NCBI RefSeq assembly: GCF_012976305.1
Contig: NZ_JABDSR010000007.1
Coordinates: 62,001 to 126,000, forward strand
DNA from: Peptoniphilus faecalis
GTDB lineage: Bacteria > Bacillota > Clostridia > Tissierellales > Peptoniphilaceae
Length of the DNA stretch: 64,000 nt
Direction: 5' to 3'
Shown here: one piece after another, positions 26,072 through 35,282 of the stretch
Position numbering within the stretch: the stretch's first letter is position 1
Layout of the letters: each line of letters starts with the position of its first letter
Notes under the pieces: generated by a model
The model's input: the letters and a program-made list of their open reading frames with translations, nothing else
Databases searched by the model: none
Told to the model about the DNA's origin: nothing
Position numbers and translations under genes: made by a program

Positions 26072-27151
26072 CTACACCTCTTTATAAGTAGTCTCTATTC
26101 TATTCTCATCGTCTCTCACTGAATTTGAATTTACAACTGAATATAAATTTAACTCGCCATTTCGAAGTGCACCTATTAAAAGTCCGTTCATTTTTATTTT
26201 ATCAAGAGAATATCCAAGCCTAGTGTAAAATTCTCCACGATTTCCTATTTCTCCACCAACATCACTAGGTCCATAAACATATATTGAACCAGAAACATTT
26301 TCCATTTTATTGACATTCGCTGCTATTATTTTCTTGTCACCAGGCTTTAACACATAATCATACTTTGTGATAATTCCTGAGTGAAGAAGATAAGTGTTTC
26401 TTCCGTCCACTAATACATCGGAAATATTTGGGACTTTTCCCTCATATTTTTTGCCTGCATCCATAAATCTATAAATTGACTTGTCAGTAAGAGCAAGGAC
26501 AGATCTCTTGTCTTTTTTTACAAAAAACACTATTTCATGGTTTAACACCACACTCTTTTTATTTCCCTTGTGAAGAGAATAAAGAAGGGAACTATATCCA
26601 CTAGCATCATTTTTTATCTCTGCAATAGATAGATTCTTGGGATCTAAAACATCGTGAGTTAAAATTTGATTTCCCGTCTTATAAATTTCCGTTAGTGTAG
26701 AATCATTTCCCAATAAGTATAAAATCTCATTTTTTTCATCAATTATGTGAAAAATAATATTTGCATTTTCGTAGGAAATATTAAAAACTTCGCCCTTTAC
26801 ATCAATTGTAGAAAGAAGTTCCCCTGTTTCAGAGTACATTTGAACCTTTCCTAGATCTTCTTCGTATAAAAAAGCATAATTATTTGCAAAAAATACCTTA
26901 ATATTTTCGTCTTCTCTCTGAATTTTTTTTATAATATTGCCATCTCTATCTGTAATGTATAAAACTGGGTCCGCCCACAAAAAAACGGACTTTGATGCAA
27001 TGCTAAAATCCTCTATCGGTTCATTTACACTCACACCTTTAAGTCTTATTATAGTTCTTTCCCTTGAAAAATTCTTATGATTAAAATATATAAATCCAAA
27101 AAAAATTATTAATAAAATTAAAATTATTGTGTGATTTTTCTTTAATCTCAA
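26072..27151 (-). CDS. Membrane-anchored protein with beta-propeller-like repeats, unknown
   Basis: 359 residues. One N-terminal membrane helix (about 8-24, TIILILLIIFFGFIYF) places the rest outside the cell. The remainder is rich in beta strands with recurring patterns such as PVLYITDRDGNIIKKI and KVQMYSETGELLSTI, suggesting a propeller-like fold. No catalytic motif or known family is recognised. First gene of the operon with mscS, DUF951 and ilvA; a role at the cell envelope is possible. Confidence 0.75.
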   Translation of the reverse strand: MRLKKNHTIILILLIIFFGFIYFNHKNFSRERTIIRLKGVSVNEPIEDFSIASKSVFLWADPVLYITDRDGNIIKKIQREDENIKVFFANNYAFLYEEDLGKVQMYSETGELLSTIDVKGEVFNISYENANIIFHIIDEKNEILYLLGNDSTLTEIYKTGNQILTHDVLDPKNLSIAEIKNDASGYSSLLYSLHKGNKKSVVLNHEIVFFVKKDKRSVLALTDKSIYRFMDAGKKYEGKVPNISDVLVDGRNTYLLHSGIITKYDYVLKPGDKKIIAANVNKMENVSGSIYVYGPSDVGGEIGNRGEFYTRLGYSLDKIKMNGLLIGALRNGELNLYSVVNSNSVRDDENRIETTYKEV

Positions 27152-27365
27152 AATATCACTCCTAATTTTATTATACCATTTCTCCCTTTATTTTTGCATT
27201 TTTTTGCAATTAAAAAGAGGCTTTGCGAATTATCTGCCTAGTAAAATAAGACCTTTATTTATTATATCAACTTATAATACTTGTGTTTTAAAATTCATTT
27301 TCTCCTTAAATAATTTAGCTTTTATAATATCTGTTGGAGTAAATTTTTAATAGATGGCATAAATT

Positions 27366-27392
27366 AAAAACTCACGCTGCGACGTGAGTTTT
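27366..27392 (-). terminator. Terminator of the choline microcompartment operon
   Basis: Minus strand AAAACTCACG-tcgcag-CGTGAGTTTTT right after the alcohol dehydrogenase stop; closes the 17-kb operon. Confidence 0.92.
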
Positions 27393-27396
27393 AATC

Positions 27397-28482
27397 TTAG
27401 TATATATCCCTAAAAATATTTTTTAAGTTTATTTTTGTTACAAGTGCTGGATTTGTAGCTGTACATCTATCCTTAAATGCTACTTCTGACATATAGTCTA
27501 TTTTCCCAAAGTATTCTTTTTCATCTATTTTATTTAGCTCTCTTAGATTTTTTGGAATGTTAAATTTTCTATTTAATTCTTCGATTTTTTCTATTAAATG
27601 ATACTCATGATCTAATCCTAATTCTTTAGATATTTCTCTTAATTCTTTTCTTGCATTTTCACTTTTTTCCATATTATATTTAATTATATATGGAAGTAGT
27701 ATTGCATTTAGCCTTCCGTGCGATATATGGAAGACTCCCCCTAGTATATGTGCTAGTGAATGGTTTATTCCAAGTCCTGCATTTGTAAATGCAATCCCCG
27801 CTATTGTCGATGCTTCTAGCATATTTTTTCTAGATTTCATTCTTAATCCATCTTCATATACTATGGGTAAATTTTTAAATACAAGTTTAATTGCTTCTTT
27901 TGACAGAATTTTAGAAAATCTATCTGCTTTATTTGATACTAAACTTTCTATTGCATGTGTAAGCACATCCATTCCTGTGTCTGCCGTGATAAAGTTTGGT
28001 ACTGATTTAGTAAAGCTTGGCACAAGTACTGCATAATCTGCTAATAGCAAGTCGTCTATTAGTACTTCTTTCTTTTCTCCAATTGTTACTATTGAAAAAT
28101 TTGTTACTTCTGATCCTGTGCCTGCTGTTGTAGGTATTGCTACAAAGGTTTTTTTGCTTCCAGTTTTTTCATAAACCTTATATATTATTGCCTTAGTTGC
28201 ATCTATTGCTGATCCTCCACCTACTGCTACTACTAAGTCATAATCTTTTTCAAGTAGTTTTTTAACTCCACTATTTACTAGTTCAATTGTAGGGTCTGGT
28301 TTTATATCGCTAAATATTTCATATGAAGTTTCACTTTTAAGTCTTGAAGTGATCTTTTCAATCATTCTACTTTCAACTACAAAGGGATCTGTTATAAACA
28401 ATACTCTTTTGTAATCTAGTTCTTCGAATATATTTAAACTATCTTCTGTATTGTAAATTTTAGTTTTTACTGAAAATGTCAT
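27397..28482 (-). CDS. Iron-containing alcohol dehydrogenase (ethanol-forming)
   Basis: 361 residues, type III Fe-dependent ADH. GGGSAIDATKA and TTAGTGSEVTNFSIV bind NAD(P); the metal ligands lie in the ADTGMDVLTHAIES and GLGINHSLAHILGGVFHISHG segments. In the choline pathway it would reduce acetaldehyde to ethanol and recycle NADH within the compartment (the CutO role). It is at the far 3' end of the operon, overlapping the MerR gene by 4 bases, and has no obvious encapsulation helix. Confidence 0.9.
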   Translation of the reverse strand: MTFSVKTKIYNTEDSLNIFEELDYKRVLFITDPFVVESRMIEKITSRLKSETSYEIFSDIKPDPTIELVNSGVKKLLEKDYDLVVAVGGGSAIDATKAIIYKVYEKTGSKKTFVAIPTTAGTGSEVTNFSIVTIGEKKEVLIDDLLLADYAVLVPSFTKSVPNFITADTGMDVLTHAIESLVSNKADRFSKILSKEAIKLVFKNLPIVYEDGLRMKSRKNMLEASTIAGIAFTNAGLGINHSLAHILGGVFHISHGRLNAILLPYIIKYNMEKSENARKELREISKELGLDHEYHLIEKIEELNRKFNIPKNLRELNKIDEKEYFGKIDYMSEVAFKDRCTATNPALVTKINLKNIFRDIY

Positions 28483-29345
28483 TCTTGTTCCTCTCTAAAT
28501 TTTTCATAGTTTTCTATCGGTATTAGTATTTCTGTTACAAATTCCCCTTCATTTGTTGTTGTCCAATAATCTAATACAAATCTTTCTATTGCTTCATTTT
28601 TTAAAGTATATCCCTTTTCTTTAGCATAATTTTCAGCTCTAATATATGAATCAATAATATTATTATATGCTCCTAGGTGATATGTAGATAAATAATATCC
28701 TTCTTCGATTCTTGTCATGTTTTCTATATTCTCAATTTTGCTAACAGTTTTTTGCAAACAAACTACTGGTGTTGTGTTTTTATTTTTCTCATCTTCAATT
28801 CTCTTTTTAAAAGATGGATAGTACGCCATTACTGAATCTGTTATTGTAGTGTTATTTTCACTTACAAAATTCGCAAAATCCACACTTAAAATCAATTTTT
28901 TATAATCAAAGTCAAAGTCCATATCATATTTAATTACATCTACTTTTTCATGACGTCTAACTTTTATTGGTACTTCTTTGTTTATTAAGTGAAAAATTAC
29001 ACTTTCATTAATTAATTTATCCCAATCTGAGATTACTGCAATTCTTGCTTTAAGTTTATTTATTTCTTCTTTTGTTCTTGCAATGGCAGTTTTAAAACTT
29101 ATCATCTTTTTCTCGTAGTCTCCATTATCTATGAAATCTTTAATTTCCTTTAAATTAAAATCCATAAATTGAAGATATTTTATGACTGGTATAATAGTTG
29201 CTGTTCTTTCAGAATAATACCTATATCCATTTTCTTTAATCAAATCAGGCTCTATTAATCCTATTTCCTCATAATACCTTAATGTTCTAGTCGTTACCCC
29301 TGTCTTTGCCGCTATTTCTCCAATTGAATAAAGTTTTTCTATCAT
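28479..29345 (-). CDS. MerR-family regulator with GyrI-like effector domain
   Basis: 288 residues. N-terminal MerR helix-turn-helix (YSIGEIAAKTGVTTRTLRYY, 6-25), a coiled linker (about 75-120), then a C-terminal region resembling the GyrI/BmrR effector-binding fold. It lacks the cysteines of metal-sensing MerR proteins, so an organic effector is likely. Encoded within the choline operon whose promoter has a 19-bp spacer; control of this operon is inferred. Confidence 0.88.
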   Translation of the reverse strand: MIEKLYSIGEIAAKTGVTTRTLRYYEEIGLIEPDLIKENGYRYYSERTATIIPVIKYLQFMDFNLKEIKDFIDNGDYEKKMISFKTAIARTKEEINKLKARIAVISDWDKLINESVIFHLINKEVPIKVRRHEKVDVIKYDMDFDFDYKKLILSVDFANFVSENNTTITDSVMAYYPSFKKRIEDEKNKNTTPVVCLQKTVSKIENIENMTRIEEGYYLSTYHLGAYNNIIDSYIRAENYAKEKGYTLKNEAIERFVLDYWTTTNEGEFVTEILIPIENYEKFREEQE

Positions 29346-29362
29346 AATAATATACTCCCTTT

Positions 29363-30001
29363 CTAAGACAATATATTTTTTAACTCCATGGTATTCCTAT
29401 AGATATTTTCTATAAAATTTTCTGATTTTATTTTTATAATTAGATTTTTTATAAGCCAAATTGTTTCAAGATTATAAAAAGAAATTTCGGAGATAAAATA
29501 TCCTACTGAAGATATTTTATTATCAATTGACTTAATAGGTCTAGCTTTTTCAGTTGTTTTTGGAAGTTTTTTCTCGATATTTACCAAACCAATGTGAAAT
29601 ATATCGCTGATTTCCTTCAAAGCATATTGCTTTACTGGTGAAATATTAGGCAATTTTTCTTTTATTTCTTCATACCTATTGATATCAGTAAATTGCATCA
29701 TCCTTGCATACTTTCCAAATACAGGATTAATTCCTTTTTCTAGACAATTTTTATAATCTCTTCGAATATATAGACAAATTTTTTCATTATATGCTAGATA
29801 CTGAGCCATTCTATTTATTATAAAGTTTACTGGACTATCTTGGCATATTGCTCGTCCATGCATTCCCTTGACTTTATCAAAGAAATTCCACTCTATATTT
29901 ATAATATCTTTTATAATTTCTAGTTCTCTTTTTTCAATATTAAATTCACAATTTATTTTATTTAATTTTCTTTCATCTATGTAGTCAAAAATATTATACA
30001 T
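29363..30001 (-). CDS. DUF4125-like protein of the BMC-linked module
   Basis: 212 residues, predominantly helical and soluble. IIKDIINIEWNFFDKVKGM, AICQDSPVNFIINRMAQYL and FGKYARMMQFTD segments fit the DUF4125 family, known to me only as an uncharacterised family. It overlaps the DUF4037 gene by 8 bases. No enzyme motif is certain; conserved Trp, Arg and Asp residues suggest a binding site. See findings for the whole module. Confidence 0.7.
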   Translation of the reverse strand: MYNIFDYIDERKLNKINCEFNIEKRELEIIKDIINIEWNFFDKVKGMHGRAICQDSPVNFIINRMAQYLAYNEKICLYIRRDYKNCLEKGINPVFGKYARMMQFTDINRYEEIKEKLPNISPVKQYALKEISDIFHIGLVNIEKKLPKTTEKARPIKSIDNKISSVGYFISEISFYNLETIWLIKNLIIKIKSENFIENIYRNTMELKNILS

Positions 30002-30905
30002 TAAAGTTCCCCTTCATTATTGGAATTGTTGCTATCCTTGGGTCTTTTATTCTTTTCGTAACATCCTCTGCTGCCTTTACTAAAAAATTATCTCTAGTAT
30101 CTACTATCTCTCTAAGTTTTAAAATATTTAGAATATAAATCGATATTTTTTCAACTAAATAATATAGCTTTTCTTCATTCTCTTCTGTTGCTATAATTTC
30201 TAAATCTGTAAAAAGTTCAGGCGGATAATAATTTTTCGATTCTAAATACCTTTTGCGGAGTTTGTAATAAGGCATATAGTTTTCACTTAGTAAATAAAGG
30301 GCACCAAATGCTCCACTTATAAATTCATTTTTTGCAAAAAACACTGCTATTTTATCTTTCCTCTTTATTGATCGAAATAAATTATATTGACCTGATTGTG
30401 CCATTTGAAACAAATATGCTGCGAGTTTTTTGTATAATACATCCCTTGGATAGAAGTTTTTATAATATTTTCTCATTTCCATAAATAGATTATCTCTACC
30501 AAAGAAAATTTCTCCATTAGTTGCAACCGATAAATAGGACTCTCTTATGTTTAAAAAATCGACATTTGATATGGGTATGTTTCTTTTATTAGTGTATCTT
30601 TGATAAAAATTTTCTGTACATATTACACCCTTTCTAGGATTATGGATAAATTCATCTCCAAAAAATCCACGATATAAATTTTCTAGTAAATCTTTATACT
30701 TTTTATAATATTTTTCTTCTATAAATATAGAAAATCCCTTGTCAAAGTCATGATCCCTTGAAATTTCATCATCGAGGAAGAAACATTCAGAACCTTCTCC
30801 AACTAGCCCTACATTTATTTTATCAATTAAGTGCGGTGCCTTATTATTTAATTCTCCTAAACAATACTCATTGAAAAATTTCTTAGATAATTCTATACCC
30901 TTCAA
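29994..30905 (-). CDS. DUF4037-like nucleotidyltransferase-fold protein
   Basis: 303 residues. Near the N-terminus GLVGEGSECFFLDDEISRDHDFD (33-55) resembles the GS-x(n)-DxD signature of minimal nucleotidyltransferases, and the family label DUF4037 fits. Further conserved stretches are NVDFLNI and YPRDVLYKKLAAYLF. It may transfer a nucleotide to a small molecule or protein, but the substrate is unknown. Translationally coupled to the TPR gene upstream (4-base overlap) and to the DUF4125 gene downstream. Confidence 0.7.
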   Translation of the reverse strand: MKGIELSKKFFNEYCLGELNNKAPHLIDKINVGLVGEGSECFFLDDEISRDHDFDKGFSIFIEEKYYKKYKDLLENLYRGFFGDEFIHNPRKGVICTENFYQRYTNKRNIPISNVDFLNIRESYLSVATNGEIFFGRDNLFMEMRKYYKNFYPRDVLYKKLAAYLFQMAQSGQYNLFRSIKRKDKIAVFFAKNEFISGAFGALYLLSENYMPYYKLRKRYLESKNYYPPELFTDLEIIATEENEEKLYYLVEKISIYILNILKLREIVDTRDNFLVKAAEDVTKRIKDPRIATIPIMKGNFNV

Positions 30906-31687
30906 TATTTATTCCTCTCTATTTTTACTTTTTCAATATTTCTTTGTAATAGTTTTGTCATCTCGCAATTTCCAAATTTGTCATGGAATTTAGTATATGC
31001 CAATTTGTAAAACTCTATACTCCTATCATAATCTCGTAATTTATAAAATATATTTGCTGCTGTTGAGAGTGCATTTGCAAAATGAATGTCCCTTGGGTTT
31101 TCATTTGAGTAATATTCTATAACTTTTCTTATATCATTAAGTGCCTCTAGAAAATTTCCTTCGAGTAATTTAACTTCTGCAAGATTAATCCTTGATATTG
31201 CAATTTTATCCCTATTGTCTATAAGTCTAATTGCATTTTCTATATCCCTTCTTGCCGATTTATAATTATTAAGTCCTCTATATGCTGAGCTTCTATTGTT
31301 ATACATAGTCGCCATTAAGTATTTTTCATTTAGATCTTTTAAAATCTCTTCAGATCTATTTAATCTTTCAATGGCTTTTGTGTAATTTTTATCTACTATA
31401 TCTACATCAGCTAAATTTAATAGTATAGTTGCATATTCCTTAGAATTGCAACCATATTTCTTAAGAGTTAAATATTTAATTGTTTCATAAATTTTATATG
31501 AGCTTTTAATTTCTGCCATAACTCTAAGATAACTTCCCAGTTCATTTCCTATGAAAATTATTGCGTCAGTATCCTTCAAGTTTATGGCAGATTTAAGCTC
31601 ATAAATCATAAATGTTAATATTTCATTGGCACTTGATTTACTAAACTTTACTTTAAGATTATTATAAAAGTTTACTAAATCATACAT
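30902..31687 (-). CDS. TPR-repeat protein of the BMC-linked module
   Basis: 261 residues of tandem helical hairpins. TPR-like units can be read at about 78-112 (YATILLNLADVDIVDKNYTKA), 117-150 (MYNNRSSAYRGLNNYKSA) and 200-240 (ANALSTAANIFYKLRDYDRS). A protein-interaction scaffold with no enzymatic motif. It lies 7 bases after the BMC-H gene and overlaps the DUF4037 gene, so it is expressed with the shell proteins. Confidence 0.75.
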   Translation of the reverse strand: MYDLVNFYNNLKVKFSKSSANEILTFMIYELKSAINLKDTDAIIFIGNELGSYLRVMAEIKSSYKIYETIKYLTLKKYGCNSKEYATILLNLADVDIVDKNYTKAIERLNRSEEILKDLNEKYLMATMYNNRSSAYRGLNNYKSARRDIENAIRLIDNRDKIAISRINLAEVKLLEGNFLEALNDIRKVIEYYSNENPRDIHFANALSTAANIFYKLRDYDRSIEFYKLAYTKFHDKFGNCEMTKLLQRNIEKVKIERNKY

Positions 31688-31694
31688 AAACTTA

Positions 31695-31970
31695 TTATTT
31701 TGCCTGTGGTAGAATTGTTTCTACTTCTGCATGTGGTCTTGGAATTACGTGAACTGAGATAAGTTCTCCAACTCTTTGAGCTGCTGCTGCACCTGCATCA
31801 GTTGCCGCCTTAACTGCCCCTACATCTCCTCTAACCATTACTGTAACAAGTCCGCCACCTACATGTTCTTTGCCAACTAATGTTACATTAGCTGCCTTTA
31901 CCATTGCATCCGCTGCTTCAATACTTCCTACTAATCCTTTAGTTTCAATCATTCCCAATGCTTCGTTCAT
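31695..31970 (-). CDS. BMC-H hexameric shell protein (PduA/EutM type)
   Basis: 91 residues, one BMC domain ([20 protein letters not shown] ... [10 protein letters not shown]). Forms the hexagonal shell tiles of the choline compartment. Almost identical in protein and DNA to the BMC domain at 33676-33957, differing at only a few codons; this copy lacks the long N-terminal extension. Followed directly by the TPR module. Confidence 0.97.
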   Translation of the reverse strand: MNEALGMIETKGLVGSIEAADAMVKAANVTLVGKEHVGGGLVTVMVRGDVGAVKAATDAGAAAAQRVGELISVHVIPRPHAEVETILPQAK

Positions 31971-32002
31971 TGTTATTCTCCTTTTTTATTATTTTATATT
32001 TA

Positions 32003-33640
32003 TTATTCGCCTTTAAAAGCGTGTACTAACTCGTCCAACATTTTTTGTAAAGCTTCTAAATCAAGACCTTCTTCAGTAACACTTGGTCTCTTATCTTCTT
32101 TATTGTCTTTACATACATTGCATCCTGTACTATATTCAAAATAATTTTTTGAACTATTATATTCAGGTAATTTATCATTTTTTAATCCCGCAAGATTATC
32201 AAATGTTAATTCACAATTATTTGTACTATAGTTTGCAAATTCTTCTGGATGATACTTTTTAAATAATTCATCATTTTCTACTAAAGTATATGCATCTTTA
32301 ATTCCATATACAAGTTTTTTAATATTGATTAAGTGTTTTGGTCCAACATTTTCAGATACACTTGAACCACCCATTGTTCCGCAGCCAAGTGTTAGTGCGA
32401 TTGGAAGTCCCGTTGATAAACCTGTACCACCCATTGTTCCACCAGTATTAATAAGTATTCTACTTGCTGGTTTTACTGAGAACTTTCTTGCAATTTCTTT
32501 ATCTTCAGTGTGTAAGCTCATTGTATGTCCAATGCCATTTTGTAAAAGTTCAATGGAAAGATCGCAAGCTTCTTCCCAGTTTTCTACTGTATAAAACCCT
32601 AAAACTGATGTGAGTTTTTCGTAAGATAGCGGAAATTCTGGACCTACTCCAAATTGTTCTCCAACTAATACTCTAGTATATGGACCTACATTAATATGTG
32701 CTGCATCTGCTATAACTTTTGCTGATCTACCAACATAGTTTGCATTCATTGAAGTTCCATTTTTGAATAGAAGTTTACAAACTTTATCAGTTTCTTCTTT
32801 GTTCATGAAATATGCACCTTGAGCTTTAAGTTCTCTAATAACTTCATCTCTATTACATGTTTCAGTAATTATACTTTGTTCAGATGCACAAATTGTTCCA
32901 TTATCAAAAGTTTTTGAAGCCATTATATTTCTAACAGCTTTTTTAACATCTGCAGATCTTTCAATATATGCTGGTGAATTGCCTGCTCCAACTCCTATTG
33001 CTGGTTTTCCTGCACTATATGCTGCTTTAACCATTCCTGGACCACCTGTTGCAATGATAAGCTTAACTTCTTTTGAGTGCATTAATTCATTTGTTGCTTC
33101 CATGGATAGTTTTGAAAGTCCCTGAACAATGTTTTCTGGTGCTCCGGCGTTAACTGCTGCATCATTTACTATTTCAATTGTACGAAGTGAACACTTTGCA
33201 GCCTTTGGGTGCGGGCTAAATATAATTGGATTGCGAGATTTAATTGCAATCATTGCATTATATAAAACTGTAGACGTTGGGTTAGTTGATGGTACAATTC
33301 CCATTATTAATCCAACTGGATCAGCCACTGTTAAAGTTTGAGCTTTTTCATCTGCAGCGATAATCCCTATTGTTTGTTCATTTTTAATTTGTTCATATAA
33401 AAGCCCACTCGCCATGTGATTTTTGTAAATTTTATCTTTTACTTTCCCAAAGCCTGTTTCTTCTACTGCAAGCTCAGCAAGTTCTTTTGCATGGGCTTCT
33501 CCAGCCTCTGCAATGGCTTTTATAATTTTGTCTATTTCTTCAAAAGTGTAGTTTTTTAATTTTTCTTCAGCTACAAGACCTTTTCTAGCTAAGTCTCTAG
33601 CATCTTGAATTGAAGAAAGATCAAAATCAAATTCTGACAT
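32003..33640 (-). CDS. cutF: CoA-acylating acetaldehyde dehydrogenase, microcompartment type
   Basis: 545 residues, EutE/PduP-like. Oxidises acetaldehyde to acetyl-CoA with NAD. Catalytic Cys251 is in NGTICASEQ; GVGAGNSPAYI and IVPSTNPTSTV bind cofactor. A variable linker with CNVCKD precedes a C-terminal amphipathic helix (LDLEALQKMLDELVHAF), which looks like an encapsulation peptide. It works with CutC and the alcohol dehydrogenase. Lies between the two near-identical BMC-H genes. Confidence 0.93.
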   Translation of the reverse strand: MSEFDFDLSSIQDARDLARKGLVAEEKLKNYTFEEIDKIIKAIAEAGEAHAKELAELAVEETGFGKVKDKIYKNHMASGLLYEQIKNEQTIGIIAADEKAQTLTVADPVGLIMGIVPSTNPTSTVLYNAMIAIKSRNPIIFSPHPKAAKCSLRTIEIVNDAAVNAGAPENIVQGLSKLSMEATNELMHSKEVKLIIATGGPGMVKAAYSAGKPAIGVGAGNSPAYIERSADVKKAVRNIMASKTFDNGTICASEQSIITETCNRDEVIRELKAQGAYFMNKEETDKVCKLLFKNGTSMNANYVGRSAKVIADAAHINVGPYTRVLVGEQFGVGPEFPLSYEKLTSVLGFYTVENWEEACDLSIELLQNGIGHTMSLHTEDKEIARKFSVKPASRILINTGGTMGGTGLSTGLPIALTLGCGTMGGSSVSENVGPKHLINIKKLVYGIKDAYTLVENDELFKKYHPEEFANYSTNNCELTFDNLAGLKNDKLPEYNSSKNYFEYSTGCNVCKDNKEDKRPSVTEEGLDLEALQKMLDELVHAFKGE

Positions 33641-33675
33641 ATTTACCTTCTTTCCACGCTATAAATTTCTAAAAA

Positions 33676-34134
33676 TTATTTTACTTGAGGTAGTATTGTT
33701 TCTACTTCTACATGTGGTCTTGGAATTACGTGAACTGAGATAAGTTCTCCAACTCTTTGAGCTGCTGCTGCACCTGCATCAGTTGCTGCCTTAACTGCTC
33801 CTACATCTCCTCTAACCATTACTGTAACAAGTCCGCCACCTACATGTTCTTTGCCAACTAATGTTACATTAGCTGCCTTTACCATTGCATCTGCTGCTTC
33901 AATACTTCCTACTAATCCTTTAGTTTCAATCATTCCCAATGCGTCTAATTGTGCCATTTTTCTTATCTCCTTTTTTTCTTCTTGTTTTTTATTTGTGTTT
34001 TTATTAACTACTTTTTTTACTTCTTCTTTTACTTCTTGAGGTTTTGCTTTTGCCTCTGTTTCTCTTGCTTGAGCAGGATTTGACTCCACTTTTTTATTTT
34101 CGCCAAGCCCATCTTTATTTTTTTCTTCTGCCAT
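33676..34134 (-). CDS. BMC-H shell protein with charged N-terminal extension; internal start likely
   Basis: 152 residues if started at 34134, where GTGAGGTAAG serves as the ribosome site. The first 59 residues are lysine/glutamate-rich and disordered-looking ([20 protein letters not shown]). An AAAGGAGATAAG sequence inside this extension precedes an in-frame ATG at 33957 that yields a standard 93-residue BMC-H protein ([14 protein letters not shown]). Both forms may be made from one gene. The BMC part is nearly identical to the protein at 31695-31970. Confidence 0.92.
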   Translation of the reverse strand: MAEEKNKDGLGENKKVESNPAQARETEAKAKPQEVKEEVKKVVNKNTNKKQEEKKEIRKMAQLDALGMIETKGLVGSIEAADAMVKAANVTLVGKEHVGGGLVTVMVRGDVGAVKAATDAGAAAAQRVGELISVHVIPRPHVEVETILPQVK

Positions 34135-34138
34135 TTAC

Positions 34139-35005
34139 TTACCTCACAATTTCAACATAACTCTTTGAATTAAGACCTAGAGCATTTGCCTCTTCTTGAT
34201 CCAGATGACAATCTAAGTAACCATTATCTCCAACTCTTACGCTTACATTATCAAGTATTGCAGAGCGGATACCTCTTGTTCTTAATTTAACTACATCTCC
34301 ATTTTTTAAATTTCTCTCGCGACCTTGTTCTTCATTGAGGTGAATATGTCTTTGAGAAACTATTACACCTTCATCTAAAACCACAGTACCCTTTTTACCT
34401 ATAATTGTTATACCAGGTGTGCCTTCTAAATGGCCACTAAGTCTCACAACAGGTTTTAATCCCAATTTGAAAGCATCTGATGTAAGTATTTCAACTTGTG
34501 TTTTACTCCTTACAGGCCCTATAATTCTCACATTTTCTATAACTGATTTAGGTCCTGCAAGTGTTACTGTTTCTTTAGATGCAAATTGACCAGGCTGAGT
34601 TAAATTTTTAATTGGAGTTAACTCATAATCTTTTCCAAAAAGTATTTCTAAATGCTCCTTAGATAAATGTACATGTCTTCCACTAATTCCCACAGGAATA
34701 ATATTAAGTGAAGTTTTTTTTTCATCTTCTTTACCTAATAAGTTTTCTAAATCTTTTTCCGTAAAAAACTTGTTTTCAATTCCCAATTTTAAAATGTTAT
34801 ATATTTCATCCTCTGATAAAGCGCATTCTTTAGTTTCAACAACTTCAACTTTTTCTTTTTTACAGCTACTACCATCTTCAAAGGAAACATTGTTTTCTTT
34901 TGCAATATCTCTTGCCAAAGGTGTAACAATTGTATCTTTATCAATGTAGATAGGCTTGTTTTCTTCCTTTGCTTGGTAGATTTCTTTTGCTGTAATAAGC
35001 CTCAT
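34139..35005 (-). CDS. pduL: Phosphate propanoyl/acetyltransferase PduL, microcompartment type
   Basis: 288 residues. Converts acetyl-CoA and phosphate to acetyl-phosphate, regenerating CoA inside the compartment. The zinc-binding histidines lie in GISGRHVHLSKEH and IVSQRHIHLNEEQ. An N-terminal extension of about 95 residues precedes the PduL core and contains an ITAKEIYQAK...VTPLARDIA module. Start taken at the ATG with AGGAGG 6 nt upstream; an 11-codon-longer frame overlaps eutN. Confidence 0.94.
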   Translation of the reverse strand: MRLITAKEIYQAKEENKPIYIDKDTIVTPLARDIAKENNVSFEDGSSCKKEKVEVVETKECALSEDEIYNILKLGIENKFFTEKDLENLLGKEDEKKTSLNIIPVGISGRHVHLSKEHLEILFGKDYELTPIKNLTQPGQFASKETVTLAGPKSVIENVRIIGPVRSKTQVEILTSDAFKLGLKPVVRLSGHLEGTPGITIIGKKGTVVLDEGVIVSQRHIHLNEEQGRERNLKNGDVVKLRTRGIRSAILDNVSVRVGDNGYLDCHLDQEEANALGLNSKSYVEIVR

Positions 35006-35015
35006 ATAATACCTC

Positions 35016-35282
35016 CTACAACTTACAATCTTCATCAACTATTCCAATAATTAAAGCATCTATTGGAATAGTTGAACTTCCCTCACTAAGCCCTACTCTT
35101 GCTGATGAACCCAGTGTTACTAAAACAGTTTCGCCATCACCTGCACCTATTGTATCAACTGCTACAATTCTCTTTCCCTTGTCCACTCCTTCTGTTAATT
35201 CAACTAACATGAATTTTAAACCATTCAACGAGTCATATTTTCTTGTGGACCAAACCTTTCCGACAAGTTTAGCAATTACCAT
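35016..35282 (-). CDS. eutN: EutN/CcmL pentameric vertex shell protein
   Basis: 88 residues. Closes the twelve vertices of the icosahedral shell. VIAKLVGKVWSTRKYDSLNGLKFMLVE and the VDTIGAGDGETVLVTLGSSAR core are diagnostic. It overlaps the GrpU-like gene by 14 bases upstream, and its stop overlaps the pduL ribosome site. Confidence 0.97.
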   Translation of the reverse strand: MVIAKLVGKVWSTRKYDSLNGLKFMLVELTEGVDKGKRIVAVDTIGAGDGETVLVTLGSSARVGLSEGSSTIPIDALIIGIVDEDCKL

